Shown here one piece after another: positions 23,063 to 35,109 of a DNA stretch of 64,000 bases. The notes under the pieces were generated by a model. That model was not told where the DNA came from. It was given only the letters and a program-made list of their open reading frames with translations, and did not search any database. The DNA is from Corythucha ciliata. Lineage: Eukaryota > Arthropoda > Insecta > Hemiptera > Tingidae. The stretch covers positions 11,036,001 to 11,100,000 of the forward strand of contig CM075941.1 in NCBI GenBank assembly GCA_038030265.1, in the 5' to 3' direction. Both the position numbers and the translations under genes were made by a program. Numbering within the stretch: the first letter of the stretch is position 1; each line of letters opens with the position of its first letter.

Positions 23063-23710
23063 TTATTTTTGGAACGGGTAATAATCGAGACCCGTATTAT
23101 ACTTGAACTTCTTTTTCAGCTTGTCCTGCCACTCCTTCCTACTTTTTGCCTGTTCTATCATTTTGATCACTTCAGCCCTATAACGAAAGGTGTTACGACC
23201 ACAAAAACCCACTGCTTTTCACATATTATTCACCTGTAAGGAGGAGGACGCATTTCCTCTTCGATCGTACAGTCATAATCCTTGTCAGGTTCAACCTGTT
23301 TGTATATCTTATTATTGATTATGTCTACGTCTCTGTTGTATTCTTTAGTAAGGGCTTCTAGCGAGGTCGGTGGAGCGGTGAAAGACAGTACGAAATAGCT
23401 AAGAACGTAAAATAGTGCGAATTAAAGCGTAGTACTCGACTAATAATCAAGTTACGGCAATACTTGGCCTCTCTGTGGACTGCACCGTGTTGGCTGATTT
23501 TATACGGAGTTTTTTTCGTTCCAAAATGGTTTATTTGACGGATTATTCCGCCTTTATCGAATATACCAGAGGCTGTTCTTTTAAGGACTTCTGCCGTTTC
23601 AGACTAAAGAGATAGTTTAAAGTTACATTATGAGGGGCTTGGCTAGGATAATGTTGTCTGTTTACCTTGGGCATAACTTTCAGCAGTAACGCAAGTTCGT
23701 ATATAATCAT
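23063..23710 (-). CDS. MRPS6: Mitochondrial ribosomal protein S6 (bS6m)
   Basis: Small-subunit mitoribosomal protein of the bacterial S6 family. Minus-strand exons: 23710-23666, 23603-23464, 23398-23234 and 23177-23063, with GT-AG introns of about 56-65 bp and consistent phases, giving 154 residues. The N-terminus MIIYELALLLKVMPK matches MPRYELALILKAM of the human protein. Next come AEVLKRTASGIFDKGGIIR, YKISQHGAVHREAK, and YFVLSFTAPPTSLEAL, the beta-strand carrying the family's FxxDF-like segment. Human MRPS6 has 125 residues; the extra part here is the C-terminus ending GLDYYPFQK. ATG 23710 is the natural start. Its stop lies 50 bp from that of the convergent DNTTIP2-like gene, so the 3' UTRs must overlap. 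Confidence 0.92.
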
Positions 23711-24332
23711 TTTGCCGTAGACCAAAACGAAATAGAAGACCGATTTACCGAAAATCAACTAAAAACGAAACGGAAACAGTCTTCTTGCCTGCCCTAAGAT
23801 AAGATACATGACGTCATACGGCGTCTTGCCATTGCAGTCAGCTACTTCCAAGTAGCTCCTAGCTGATGATTTATTCAAGTGAGAGTGTGAATGGGCTTCC
23901 ACAACCTACTGACTACTCATCGCGAAAAAGGAATCCCTAATTTTACTACTGCCAATTCGCCCCATAACCCATAAACAGAGAATGATTTCGGTCCGAGAAG
24001 TAACTGTAAACCCTGATCCCAATTTTCGGCCAGGGTTCAGCCCAAAAATCTGATTATTCGACCAGACAACTTATAATCCTGTTGCTAAAAAACTAGCACA
24101 TTTGGCAGTAGCCGTAACACTTTATCTTACATTGCTTCATACTTTATACGGTTCAAGTGATCGAGACCGTCACACAGGCATTTTCGGTCCTACACGCCTC
24201 GAAAGGGAGGGAAAAGGGTCAGGATAGTCAGTTTTTGAGAAAAAAAAAATTCTTTATTCGCAGAGCCAAATAGGCGGTTTCTGGGCCGGAATACGCGTTC
24301 TAGAGCCAAGTCAGTTGCTCTTTAGCTCATGG
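23711..24332. other. MRPS6 upstream region, nothing else recognised
   Basis: Contains the presumed MRPS6 promoter and unassigned sequence. No exon, tandem array or terminal repeats were recognised before the hAT-like end at 24333. Confidence 0.45.
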
Positions 24333-24640
24333 CAGTGGCGGATCTATAGGAGGGGCGATGGCTTCTCCCTTGGAGTCGATCACTTGCGCAAAAAAAAACA
24401 TCATCAAAATTCCATCGAGGAGGGGTGATCACTTTTAATTTTAGGGTCTTGGTCTTGAGAGACGCGAAATGCCAAGTTGTTAAAGGGAAAAATTCTTGCG
24501 AATGGCCTCACCGAGGAGAAAAAATTGACGTGGAACGCCGCCACGTCAAGGGAAAAATTTATGAAAGGTCACGCCAAGGGTAAACTTTAAGTGAAGGGAA
24601 CGTCACATTGTGAGGAAAAAACTCTGTCGAATGGCCACGG
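24333..24640. mobile_element. Isolated hAT-like terminus
   Basis: CAGTGGCGGATCTATAGG begins at 24333 and is followed by GAGGGGCGATGGC, as at the ends of 18863-20745. No matching right end with a duplicate of the upstream 8-mer GCTCATGG was found, so the element is truncated or rearranged. The rest to 24640 carries short CACGTCAAGGGAAAA-like units. Confidence 0.55.
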
Positions 24641-24653
24641 CACAATAACGAGT

Positions 24654-24856
24654 AAGGCCGGGCGTCCACTGGAAGCGTTTTCGAGCTGCGCTGCAACGCG
24701 CTACAACGAACGACAACGAGCGTACATACAAAATGACTTGAATCGAATTCACTGCAGCTAAGCCTCCAGTGGACGATGTCACATTCAATTTGAGTCTTTA
24801 GGATGTACTCGCGTTGTAGCACCGCTCGAAAACGCTTCTAGTGGACGACAGACCTA
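24654..24856. mobile_element. MITE, family M1, copy 2
   Basis: The reverse complement matches copy 1 (15806-16010) along its length, including the inner TCAAATTGAATGTGACATCG segment. Both ends carry GTCCACTGGAAGCG / CGCTTCTAGTGGAC. Confidence 0.85.
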
Positions 24857-24949
24857 AAACGACGTAAAATGCCCCACACGGCGGGCAAAACGCAACACTC
24901 GGGAGAACACTTACGTGTATCTCCACATTCAAGGCAAAATTTACGTGAA

Positions 24950-25960
24950 AAAAATTCGCCGGTTTTACAAAAAATTGTCAATTTCAAAACGAAATTGTGT
25001 GTTTTATGAGAAAACTTTCAATTTTATAAGACATCTTAAGCTTATGAGCATAATGGTTGATTTTTTGAGGAAATTTTCATTCTAAAAGGTGTAAATTTGC
25101 TGAGTACAACGTCAGTTTGATAAGGAAATAGTCAATTTTATGAAGAAAATATGACAATATAATGAGGAATTGTCAATATAATGAGAAAATTGCCCTCTAT
25201 GAATGAATTTTCAATTTTGTAAGGAAAGTGTAGTTGTAGTGTTGTTTTAGTTATAAGACTGGAAATTGTTGGTACTTTATTCATGATGAAATGGTAAATT
25301 TTCTAGAAATCGTTAATTTTAGGACGAAATTGTCAGTTTCACAAGGAAATTCTCATTTTTGTTAGCCCAATTGACATTTTTATAAGTGCACTGTCAATTT
25401 GATTACAAATTTGTCAGTTTGAAGCAGAACTTGTCAATTCGACGTGAAAATTGTAACTCATCCAAAATGATTTAATTTGGGTCCTTGGAACTTATTAATT
25501 TTGCCCCAGGACTCGATGGGCAATTTCCCTTTCGGTGATTATTGTTAATGCAGTTATTGGTGATCGTTTATTTTGGCTTCAAACTTGTCATTTTCAATAT
25601 GAATGGCCCAATTATAAGCGGAAATGTTCAATTTTGAGAGTGAATTGTCTATTTTATGAGGAAATTGTCAATGTTATGGGGAAATTGTCAATTTTATGGA
25701 GAATTGCATATTTTATGAGGAAATTGTATAGGCATTTTATGAAGATTGTCCATTTTATGAGGAAATTGTCAATTTTTTGAGGAAGTTGTCCATTTTATGA
25801 GGAAATTGTCAATTTTATGACGAAGTTGTACGTTTTGTAAGGAAATTGCCAATTTTATGAAAAATTGTCAATTATATGAGGAAATTGTTAATTTTATGAG
25901 GAAATTGTCAATTATATTTTATGAGGAAATTGTCAATTTTATGAGGAAATAATTAGAGCG
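24950..25960. repeat. Minisatellite R5, 20-bp unit
   Basis: Tandem units of about 20-21 bp, AAATTGTCAATTTTATGAGG. They are well conserved at 25620-25950 and strongly diverged at the left, as if the array had grown recently from its right side. Short open frames here are artefacts. Confidence 0.85.
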
Positions 25961-27064
25961 AATTAATTGAATTTAGAAGACCATTTCTCGGGACAATTAT
26001 GGGATTACTCCCCACCCCACCACACCACCCTAGTCACAACTTTTTTTAGGGCATTTCATTCTGAAAATGCCCCCGGAGTGGAAGTAAGTGTGTGGTCTTG
26101 TTAGCACGATTACTCTCGAAGAAATTAATTTAGCGGGACGCGCTTTGGCACAAAAATCAGTAGTCATACGACCTCGTTTGGCATTGCATTGGGTCAAATC
26201 GGTCGACTTGGTTGGGGGGGGGGGGGTAATATGGCTTGAACTGGTAAAAAAATCACTGGAAATCACCAGTTGATTCAAGAAGCATTGTATTCGGTACGAT
26301 GATTTCATTTTGAAGTAGCCTTTGATTCCCATTAAGTTCAGCTTAAACAAACCCGGCAGCAAACAGTACGAGGGAGGGTCAAACATTAACGAAACAAATC
26401 ATGGTCTCAACATTACTACTTCTGGGACGGCTTAGGGTATCCGTATACAAAATGAAATGCACTCTTTCCGACCGCCAGCTGCCGGAGCGATTTTTTTTTT
26501 TTTTTTTTTTTTTAGCACACGAATCGCCCCCAGTTCAGCTATTTTCAAGCCTCGAAGGCTCTGTTCGGCCATTTTTGAAACCCGAATAGTAAGTTTTACC
26601 ATCATTCCGGACACGAATGGTCCGTTTAGCAATTTTCAGAACGTGATTAGCCAATCAAGCAATTTTATAGCGCGAGAGTAGTCAGTTTATCACGCAAGTC
26701 AGTCCTTGCAGTAAGTGAAACCAATGGCGGGAGGGGGGTATTAGTTGGAAGGGTGGGGATGGCCTTTTTCGGTGCGCAAACGCTAGTGGTCAGTTTAAGG
26801 CACGAAGGGCCATTTTGAAGCCCCCCCCCTCCCGATTTCCTGATGGGAAAAGGGTCTTTGTCAAGCGTAAACCCCGTTACTCAAGTTTAGGGTACAAAAG
26901 TCCCGTTTTCGTGGACAGATAGTAAGTTTTAGAGGCTGAATTGCCACTACAGACAATTACAAGAAATTTAGGTGAAATAAGGGTGGGGTTTCCCCGCAGG
27001 ATGATAGTATTCTGGTCTGGAGGCACATTTCCTTATTTAACGTTAATGGTGAAACAGTTTTCTC
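25961..27064. other. Mixed repeats, no gene
   Basis: Holds a G13 run near 26214-26226, a T-run near 26491-26512, an R4 stretch at about 26515-26700 and a C-run near 26819. No exons or paired element ends were recognised. Confidence 0.55.
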
Positions 27065-27072
27065 TACATCAA

Positions 27073-29221
27073 CAGGGGCGTAGGTACGGGGGGATACGGG
27101 GATAGATCCCCCCCCCCCCAGAGCTACAAGTATATACGAACGAAGGAGCATTAGTACCATAAGGAAGAGCCCCATAAAATCTCCAAAAATGAGCGTTTCA
27201 CGTTGAAGTTAGGTTTAGCAGATTTTCTGGGCTTAAAGCAGCCCGAAAAGGTCCGAGTACATCCAGCTTTTTCCTTGGACTTCAGACCCAACGCAGAAGT
27301 GTAGCGAGGTACGGGGAGGGGGGGTTAACATCGGACCCTCTATCAGACAAAAATCGGTAATATTCGTGGCTATAGCTGCTAAAAAGCTCTGGTTTGTGGT
27401 CTCGCGATGCAACTTCCAGACTAAAATTAAGAAAAAAATCGCTGATTCGCGGTACATGGAGGCCATTCTACGAATAAATTGTGGAAAACAACGCAAAAGT
27501 GTTGTAAACTCACAACTGAAATGGCGTAAAATCACCCATTCGCGTATGAAAAAGGGAATAGGATGCTGAATGGCCACAAAATTAGCACAAAACGCTATTT
27601 CACAGCTGAAATTGGGAAAAATCGCTTGTAACAGATATATAAAGTGATGGAAAAAAAATTAATACGCGGACACAAAATGAAGAAAATCACTAATTCGTGG
27701 CAAACATTGAAAAAATTGAAAGCGCAGATAAAACGAAGAAAAACGTTAATTGTCAGTTCACATTGGGGAAAAGTGCTAATTCTCTGTTAAAAATGGAAAA
27801 AATTGCCAATTTGCAGCTTAAATTGAGTCAAACGCCAATTCTTGGCAAAAATTGACAAAACTCGGTCAGTAATGCACGGGTTGTAAACGCTACCACGCTG
27901 CTAATATTCAGAAAAAGCGAAAATTCGCAGCTACATCAGAATTGAGAATTGAGAAACATCACTAATTCTCGAATGTGTCGTGAAATTTAAAATTTAAAAA
28001 TGATGATTTTTTGACAGAAATGATTGGATACATGTAAATTTTTTGGTTTAAAAAGAAATTACATTTATAATTTAAATTCGCGCCTTCTGAAGGCATTTCC
28101 TAGCCTTTTGAAGGCTAAAATTCAGAAAATTGCAAATTAATGTATGGCTATAGTATAATGTTAAAAAATACGCTAATTCACGGCTAGAACTGAAAAGAAG
28201 CAATAATCTATACCTATACAAGTAATATAAAATTGCTAATGCGGTGGTAAAATGTGAAAAACCGCTAATTTGCGGGTAATATTTAGAAAATAAAATAATC
28301 AGCCTGGTCAAAATTAAGAGAAAGGTTAATTTTAAGCCTAAAAATTAAGAAAATTGCTAGTTCGCGGCTAAAAATAGAAAAAAAACGCCAATCAACAGCT
28401 AAAATTGCGCCAAACGCCAATTTGTGACTGAAATTGAGAACGTTCGCTAATTCACAGCTTTGAAACGCTACGACGCGTCGCCGCTACAATTTAAAAAAAG
28501 CGCTAATTCGAGGTTGAAATTGAGAAAAAATCTAATTTGCGCCAAAAACTGAATGTACGCCAATTTGCGGATTCTGAAGGCAACTTTTCAGGCTGAAATT
28601 GAAAAATAATGCCAATTTATGGCTGTAGGTGAAGAAACCGCTATTCGCGAGTAAACTGAGAAAAATCACTCATGCATCGCGTAAGGTGAACCAAAAACAT
28701 CCTAATTCGTGAAAAGTCCCCCTACTTTGCGGCTAATATTGAGGAAAACTTATGAAAAACGTTCATTTCCAGCTAAAACTGAGAAAAGTGCTAATCCCCT
28801 GGTAAAAAAAAAATTTAAAAATCGGTAATATGCTGCTAAAATTTAGGAAAACGCCAAAACTCGTGGATATTTAAGAAACATTGCTCACAGGATAAAACTA
28901 TACTTTGCTGCTAAAGTTAAGAAAATGCGCAAATTCATGGCTACGGGAGGGGGTAGGGCAAACCCGCTAATCTGTGGCTGAAATTGGAAAGAACGATACA
29001 CTCGGCCAAAATTGAGTATAGCGCTAATTTGCGGGTAGAGTCCAAAAATCGCTCTTAACTGAGAGATTAAGGCTATGATGAGGCCAGAAAGATGTTCAGA
29101 TTCAATACTGTGCTGGCTGGGTGGAATGATGACTAAAATGTGAACTTACCCCCTCTCCTCATCCTTACGAGATTTCAATCTGATCCCCCCCCCCTAGGAC
29201 AAATTCCTACCTACGCCACGG
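27073..29221. mobile_element. Complete non-autonomous hAT-like element carrying R3 array (copy B)
   Basis: A perfect 8-bp duplication TACATCAA (27065-27072 and 29222-29229) flanks a 2149 bp element. The left end is CAGGGGCGTAGGTACGGGG; the right end, complemented, is CCGTGGCGTAGGTAGG. Poly-G/C runs follow both ends. The inside is a unique tail (27090-27400) and about 1.6 kb of R3 units in reverse orientation. It is homologous to copies A (17320-21922) and C (62985 to window end). It encodes no transposase. Confidence 0.87.
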
Positions 29222-29493
29222 TACATCAAACTTCGATTTTGGAGCGTAATTATTAATTTTTAAGGTTAACGTACTCTTTCCAGTGGCCAGACAGAGAGAG
29301 TGGGGCAAAATTTTTATTCTAGCGTAGGAGGAACGTTGGTTGGGGGAGGGGGTCGTAAGAAAGTCAGACTCAGAAGGTCTATCACTGAAATATTTTGAAT
29401 TATGTTTACTTACACTCTATACTGTACCTATTCTACTGAAACTTTACGTGACTGAAGGCCGATTAGGCAGGGCTCGGCTCAACGGAACAAATT

Positions 29494-32400
29494 TCAGGAA
29501 ATTGCGCAGTTGTTGCTTTCTAGTTCCGAGGTGCGAAGCATAGCGAACTGCCCTCCTTTCAACACATTGTTGACAACGGCCCGAGCGAAACATCCCGTCG
29601 TAACTGTTTCGGACGCCGAGAAAAATACCGTAACGTCTCGACAATCTTCTCGATTTGTGTCCTGGGCGGTTAATTATTTAATTAATTGTTAAGACTCCCT
29701 GTTCCTTTTACTCAAATATAGCATGTCACCTTGCAAAACATTTGAAATGCGTCGGTGACGAGTTCATCGAGGTCGAGCTGATTTCGAAACGTCAGTTCGG
29801 GGTTTCTCGTCAGTATTGTCGAGACAATGCATAAAAGCTGGAAAAGGGAGGATCATTCATAGGGGCGTTATTCCTTTTAAAAAAAAAAACGTCTACCAAC
29901 CTCAACGACCATTTGTCGATACTCCGGCTGTTGAATTTGATTTAAAACATCTTCGACTAGAAGTGAAAAATTCAACTCGGAGCTTGTCATGTCCGAGAGG
30001 GCAGGCTGATAGGGGAGCACGTTGCCTTGAACGCGAATTCCTTGAAGAGTTCTAGATAGAATGTCCCAGACTCTTTCGTAAAATTTGGACGGAACCCGGC
30101 ATAGGCATCCTTCAAGCCTTCGCCTTCCTATTGGACTAAGCCTTAGAGAAGAAAGGGACGAGGGGGTAATTTGATTCTTTTGGTAGCGCGAATGCTGCTC
30201 ACTGTTCTTCTGAAGCCCACTGACTGACTGAAAGAACTTTGGCTACTAATTGTCGAACTTGGTATGGGCTAAGATTTTCCAAGCTTGTCCCTTTATTAGA
30301 GAGCTCAAGATAAATTTTCATGGCTTCAAGAACCCACCTGAAATCAATTTGTTCTTATTAGGCTTGTTCCAATTCCAACCTACCCATTGAACTCGTTCGG
30401 AACCACTCGAGAACGATTTTACCATAGCAACAAACAAATCCATTGCGTTTTATTGGCAGAAGATGATTCTGTGACGGTTCCAAACAAGTTCTACGGTAGT
30501 TTGGGACAGTCCTTTTGTGTTCTATTTTAACAATCAACTTACCCGACTCTAATTTTTAAAATACCCTGGAAAAGACTAGGGTTTGTAGCGATGAGGCGAC
30601 CACAGTATAGAACCACCTCTTGCTGAAGCACAGCTTGTATGACGTCATGAGGCTGTATAGTCGAGTATATAACTTTTCTAATTTCGGCTGGTGTCATCGG
30701 TTTCTCAAAAACAGTTTCTTTATGACCAATCACTCCAACTGTTAACTGGGAAAGATTGGATTAATTCGAGTTTTAAAAAAAAGGCAATTGTAACACCCAC
30801 CTGTTTGCCGTTCACCAGCACTGTGGTGATGAAAGGGCTTATGCTGTCCACTGTATGATTTAGGAGACTGCTGCAATAACGCACTGCGATCCAGTGATGC
30901 TGGCAGCCCGATGCGCAATAAAGGTTGTGCAGATGGCGTAACACTAAAAGCGAATACAAATCATTATAGAATATCAACTTAAGCATACCGAGGCTCCATA
31001 GAATTACCTGTAATTCCAAAAACTTCGTAGTCAGGTCCCATTTTGGACTGCAAAAAACCAAAAAGTTGCGCCTGGGCGAACAGACCAGGTTTGGACCTCA
31101 ACAAATCGATTATATCAGGTATTGATCTGGACTTATAGTCCTAAAAACCAAAGAATGTGATTCAATTTTAAAAAATGATGATCATCGGAAGATTGATTAA
31201 TGTATTACTGATAAATCCTTGAACTCCTCTTTGTATGAAGTCGCCAACGGTACATCCGTTAAGCTCTGGTAACCAATATAATCGTGCTCTAGTTGTTTAA
31301 ATTGTTCGAAGTCGACTTCAGTGGTGTCAACTGAGTTCATAAAGTCAAGATGTTCGACGCAAGAGGACGATATCAAATTTTGAAGACGTCCTACACGTAC
31401 TTTGATACCCTCGCAGTAACCTTTACGAAGCATGGCCATAAGGTCGAGCATTTCTTTAAACTGAGGGTCTCTCATGTGATCCTCCCGGATCAAAAGGCAC
31501 ACTGTGGGCCGTCCGGACAGCCTCCAATATTTCGAAACAAACTGTAGCTCGGTTTTTATGTCGTCAATTAGCAGTGCCATGTCTCGGTACAAGTAGAATT
31601 CTGAGACTTCAAAAATTAACGGATAGCACAGTACCGACATTCCCGCAACACGGTACACCTAATAGTCATAGTTGAGGTTAGTTAAAATTCCGGATGGATC
31701 AGAAAGGAAGAACTCACTTTACTTGTTCCCAGAGCACCAACAGGACGAACGGGTCGTCCTTTCATGTTGAGTTTCTCGTTGACTCCCAAATTTTCGTACA
31801 CTTTTACGAGTTGATTCGAAGACCATATTTGAACGGGCTCAACCTCGTGCGGTGTCTGTGTTTGAATGCCGTACGTGGCCATCATGGCTTGAAGCCTCAT
31901 CGATTCCGCGATGAGAACAATTTGAACAACAAGATCGGTTGCTGTTCCCTGAAATGATAACAATTAATGTTGATGAGAGCGTGGATGGAGCATCGTGGGT
32001 AATCCCATCACCTGGAAAGCCGAATAACGTCCCGACTTTCTCGGTCGTGAATAGGACGGCAAATACCGTCGTATCGGATCTAATTCGTTGATGTTGAGAA
32101 GTCCCGCCGTGAGCAGTTGGGAAATGACGAACAGAGCTTGATTCCATAAAAAAATCGGTTGGTGATCTCCACTCCCAATGGCGCTCGCTAGCCGGGTTTG
32201 ACTACCCGGCTGGGCTCGCTCTTCATCGAGACAATCCCGTGGTACGTAGAAGTACATTGGAATACAAGGATCTGAGTCAAGGGCCAAATTAGTTGTGGAA
32301 GGCCTTTAATGGTGGTAAGAGGGAAGGGGAGGTATGCGTTACCGCCATTTTTGTCCCTGCAAAGTAGCGTTTTCACGAGATTTTGATATTCTTCGACTTG

Positions 32401-34405
32401 ACTAGTTTGTGACTTAAACATTCCGTCGATGATCATAAACATGAAAAACAGAGGCCATTCGCACTCAACATGTTCAAAACTCTGTAAATAATTTGGAAAA
32501 CGTATTTAAAAGTGCACTCTGTCCGCTATTAGTTAATTGGATTGACTCAAACTTTGCTCTCCCCTTCTTTATAAAAACGACTCGACGAATCTTCCAATGT
32601 TGATTTGTAGCCATCTCGTTTGAATCGTACAAAGCCCTTTGAGCCTTTCAAAGTCGTTAGAACTCGGTTCCTGGTTTCACTTGTTAGGACAGCGTCATGC
32701 GTAGCGAACGCTGGAAATGAAATTGTGGGCAAAAGCGACGCATCCTCGGCCTATTTTTCGAATTGGGTTATTTTTTTTAGGTTTTTTTTTAAAGAAGGAC
32801 AGAGACAACTCACTTTCGAGCTCGATTCTCTTGGTAAAAGAGTTTCAAATATACTCCTGTTTCGGTTATGAGCGTCAATATCCACGTAAATTACTGACCA
32901 AGAGGCTCCTTTCTCTCCAAATAAATTACATCCGTTGATGGCTTCAAGGGCACTTTTAGCCATTCCGATAGAACTGAAAAAAGACATGGGTTTTAACTGT
33001 GTGTTTTTTAGTTTTTTTTTTTTTTAACGCTTCTACTCTCGCCCACCTTGCGTGGATCTCTGGAACTCCGTCGTTATATTTGGTCCCTCGTTCCCACATG
33101 CCAAAATCGGGAGTTCTGTAGGCTCTCTCGACGTAATACACTAAATTTTGAATGAAAGCGACTTCGTCTTGCGTGTAAATTATTTGAAGACCGGACGTAA
33201 TCATTTGAACGAGATACAGTAAATATAAGGAGATGACGTCAATCTATTAAACATGTTTCGTGGGTAATTTCGTTGAAACAACACATTTGATGTGAAAGAG
33301 CTCTCACTTGAAGGTGATTATACTCTTCATCTTTGTACACTTCCAGACCGGTATCCAAGTGAAATTTGGAATGGAGGCAGTACAAAGACGACTGGTTCCT
33401 TTTGAAATCTTCGACGCGAGAGGATTGCTTAATCCAACACTGGAGGATGCCTCTCATGCATTTGACAGCGGACTGGCCTAATTCGTAGGATTTACCCCTG
33501 TCGTCGTCGATTCTCCTAGGAAATAGTTGACAATTTTCATAAAATGTGGACAAAACAAGGAAACAAAGAGGTGCCTCAAAACTAACCTGTACGACTGGTA
33601 AAGGCTCCATATCGCAGCGGCGCAGTAAATACTGTCGCGAACGCTCGCGACTGTCTCATCGTTTGAAGTGACGGGAAACAGGCCCGTGATTGAGCTCTGG
33701 TACAGGAGCAACTGACGTTTCACTGCAAGAAGAAATGCGGTGTTAACTTCATATAAAAAACCAGCTGAGCTCCCTGGCTTCCAGGATGTTTTAACAGCCA
33801 AAAAGTAACGCGAAATTCCACTCCTCCGTCACTGAGTCAATAGACCCCCCCCCCCGTAAAAACTTGGTTTTTTAAAAATGTTAGAAACCATGTACATATT
33901 TTTGATCCACCATTTTTATGTGCTTTTATTCCGGTCTGTTTCACTGTTACTGTTTATTTTGAAGAAACCGTCTCACATGACCAGCAACAGCAAGCTTATT
34001 AACCCCTACAGCCTGATTTATTGGTGTGGCTATGTAAGCCAGATTCTTCACTTTGTAGTTTCAAGCGATGAGCTCCATGGCTTCCAGGATGTTTAACAGC
34101 CAAAAATGGCCTCAAAAGGAAGCTGCTCGAATGCTTCTGTTTTGTTTTTGATTTCCCTCTAACTTATACCGTTGACTACTCAACCTCTGAATCATATTTA
34201 TTTCAATTGATTAGCTCGAGAGGATTTAATTCTGTGTTAGTACGCAACGATTGATGCTTATGTTAGTTTTTTCCACACAACAATTTTCGGTACATGATTT
34301 ACCTATTCCGTAAAATATATCGAGATGTTTTACTGTATCTTCATAACTAGAAATTCTAACGTTTTGCTGGTCATTTTTATATTTACTCCTCCTGTCAAAT
34401 TCCAT
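29494..34405 (-). CDS. PHKB: Phosphorylase b kinase regulatory subunit beta
   Basis: Regulatory beta subunit of the (alpha-beta-gamma-delta)4 phosphorylase kinase, which activates glycogen phosphorylase. Seventeen exons (3'-to-5' ends on +): 34405-34303, 33722-33587, 33515-33308, 33243-33047, 32973-32814, 32750-32553, 32481-32343, 32271-32012, 31948-31718, 31658-31209, 31140-31008, 30943-30801, 30745-30543, 30337-30221, 30141-29901, 29837-29730, 29661-29494. All phases join, giving 1064 residues (human 1,093). ATG 34405 follows an in-frame stop. It is beta rather than alpha: [41 protein letters not shown] and [14 protein letters not shown] match PHKB closely. The N-terminal glucoamylase-like (GH15-type) region and C-terminal calmodulin-binding-type region are both present. 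The C-terminus NNCAIS is a CaaX box, as in human PHKB (CLIS), suggesting prenylation. The donor of exon 14 is the least certain, because three GTCAGT-like sites are in tandem; 30221 is the one that keeps frame. Confidence 0.95.
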
Positions 34406-34740
34406 TTTTTCACTCGTCAATGTCAACAGTCAACACTAAATAATATTGTTCACTTTTCGACAAATTTGGTTGCTATCGGTAGCAAAAAGAAAATATCGGT
34501 GATAATAGAGGCCAAGGGTATTGCCCCGCCCGCCCCTTTCCCACTTTTTTGGCTCGCTGTGATTTATTTTTTTAAATGTCTCATCCCCTCCCCCCCTAAT
34601 CAGAAGATCCTCGTTGGCGTTAACGCAGTGAGCGGAGGGGGGGGATGTGCCCCAAAAATATTTCTGTATTGCCAAAAGCGGGTGTTTTACCCCAGAACTT
34701 TTTTAATTTCCATTTTAAAAAATGTATAATTAACGTTAAT
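34406..34740. other. PHKB upstream region
   Basis: Presumed promoter and 5' UTR of PHKB. An in-frame TGA at 34432-34430 precedes the start. No recognisable core promoter motif; a G9 run near 34635. Confidence 0.4.
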
Positions 34741-34880
34741 GTCCGTATTATGAACGTTCCTTGACAAAGGAGCCCTTGAAATTCGTTAAAACAGTGAACG
34801 GATGATTTTATCGTGAACATAACTGTTTTCAATGGTTTCTTGACTCTCGGTAACTTCAAGGAATGTTCATAAACACGGAC
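34741..34880. mobile_element. MITE, family M2, copy 1
   Basis: 140 bp with ~55 bp imperfect inverted ends: GTCCGTATTATGAACGTTCC at the left and its complement at the right. A second copy at 50166-50301 shares the TTTATGAACGTTCCT end motif. It is non-coding. Confidence 0.8.
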
Positions 34881-35109
34881 CTACTATAAGGGTGTAGGTA
34901 CACACGGTGAGGATTTCCGGAGAGGATTCAGTTCAGGCTAACCTGACCTGCCGGCCGGCGTGTGAGGACCTGACTTTGACTTCGCAGTTGAAGTCACCAA
35001 GGCCGTCATTACTGAAGTTGCGGGGCCCCGGGCCAGAGATAAAAATAGGCCCGCCTGTCGGAGGGGGGGGGGGCACTCACACTTTCTTTTCCACGTGGGG
35101 TTTACATGG

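Noticed and set aside
29494..34405. Phosphorylase kinase alpha instead of beta
   Set aside because: First considered because the subunits are homologous, but the [15 protein letters not shown] and LCYPLIF stretches and the C-terminus match beta.
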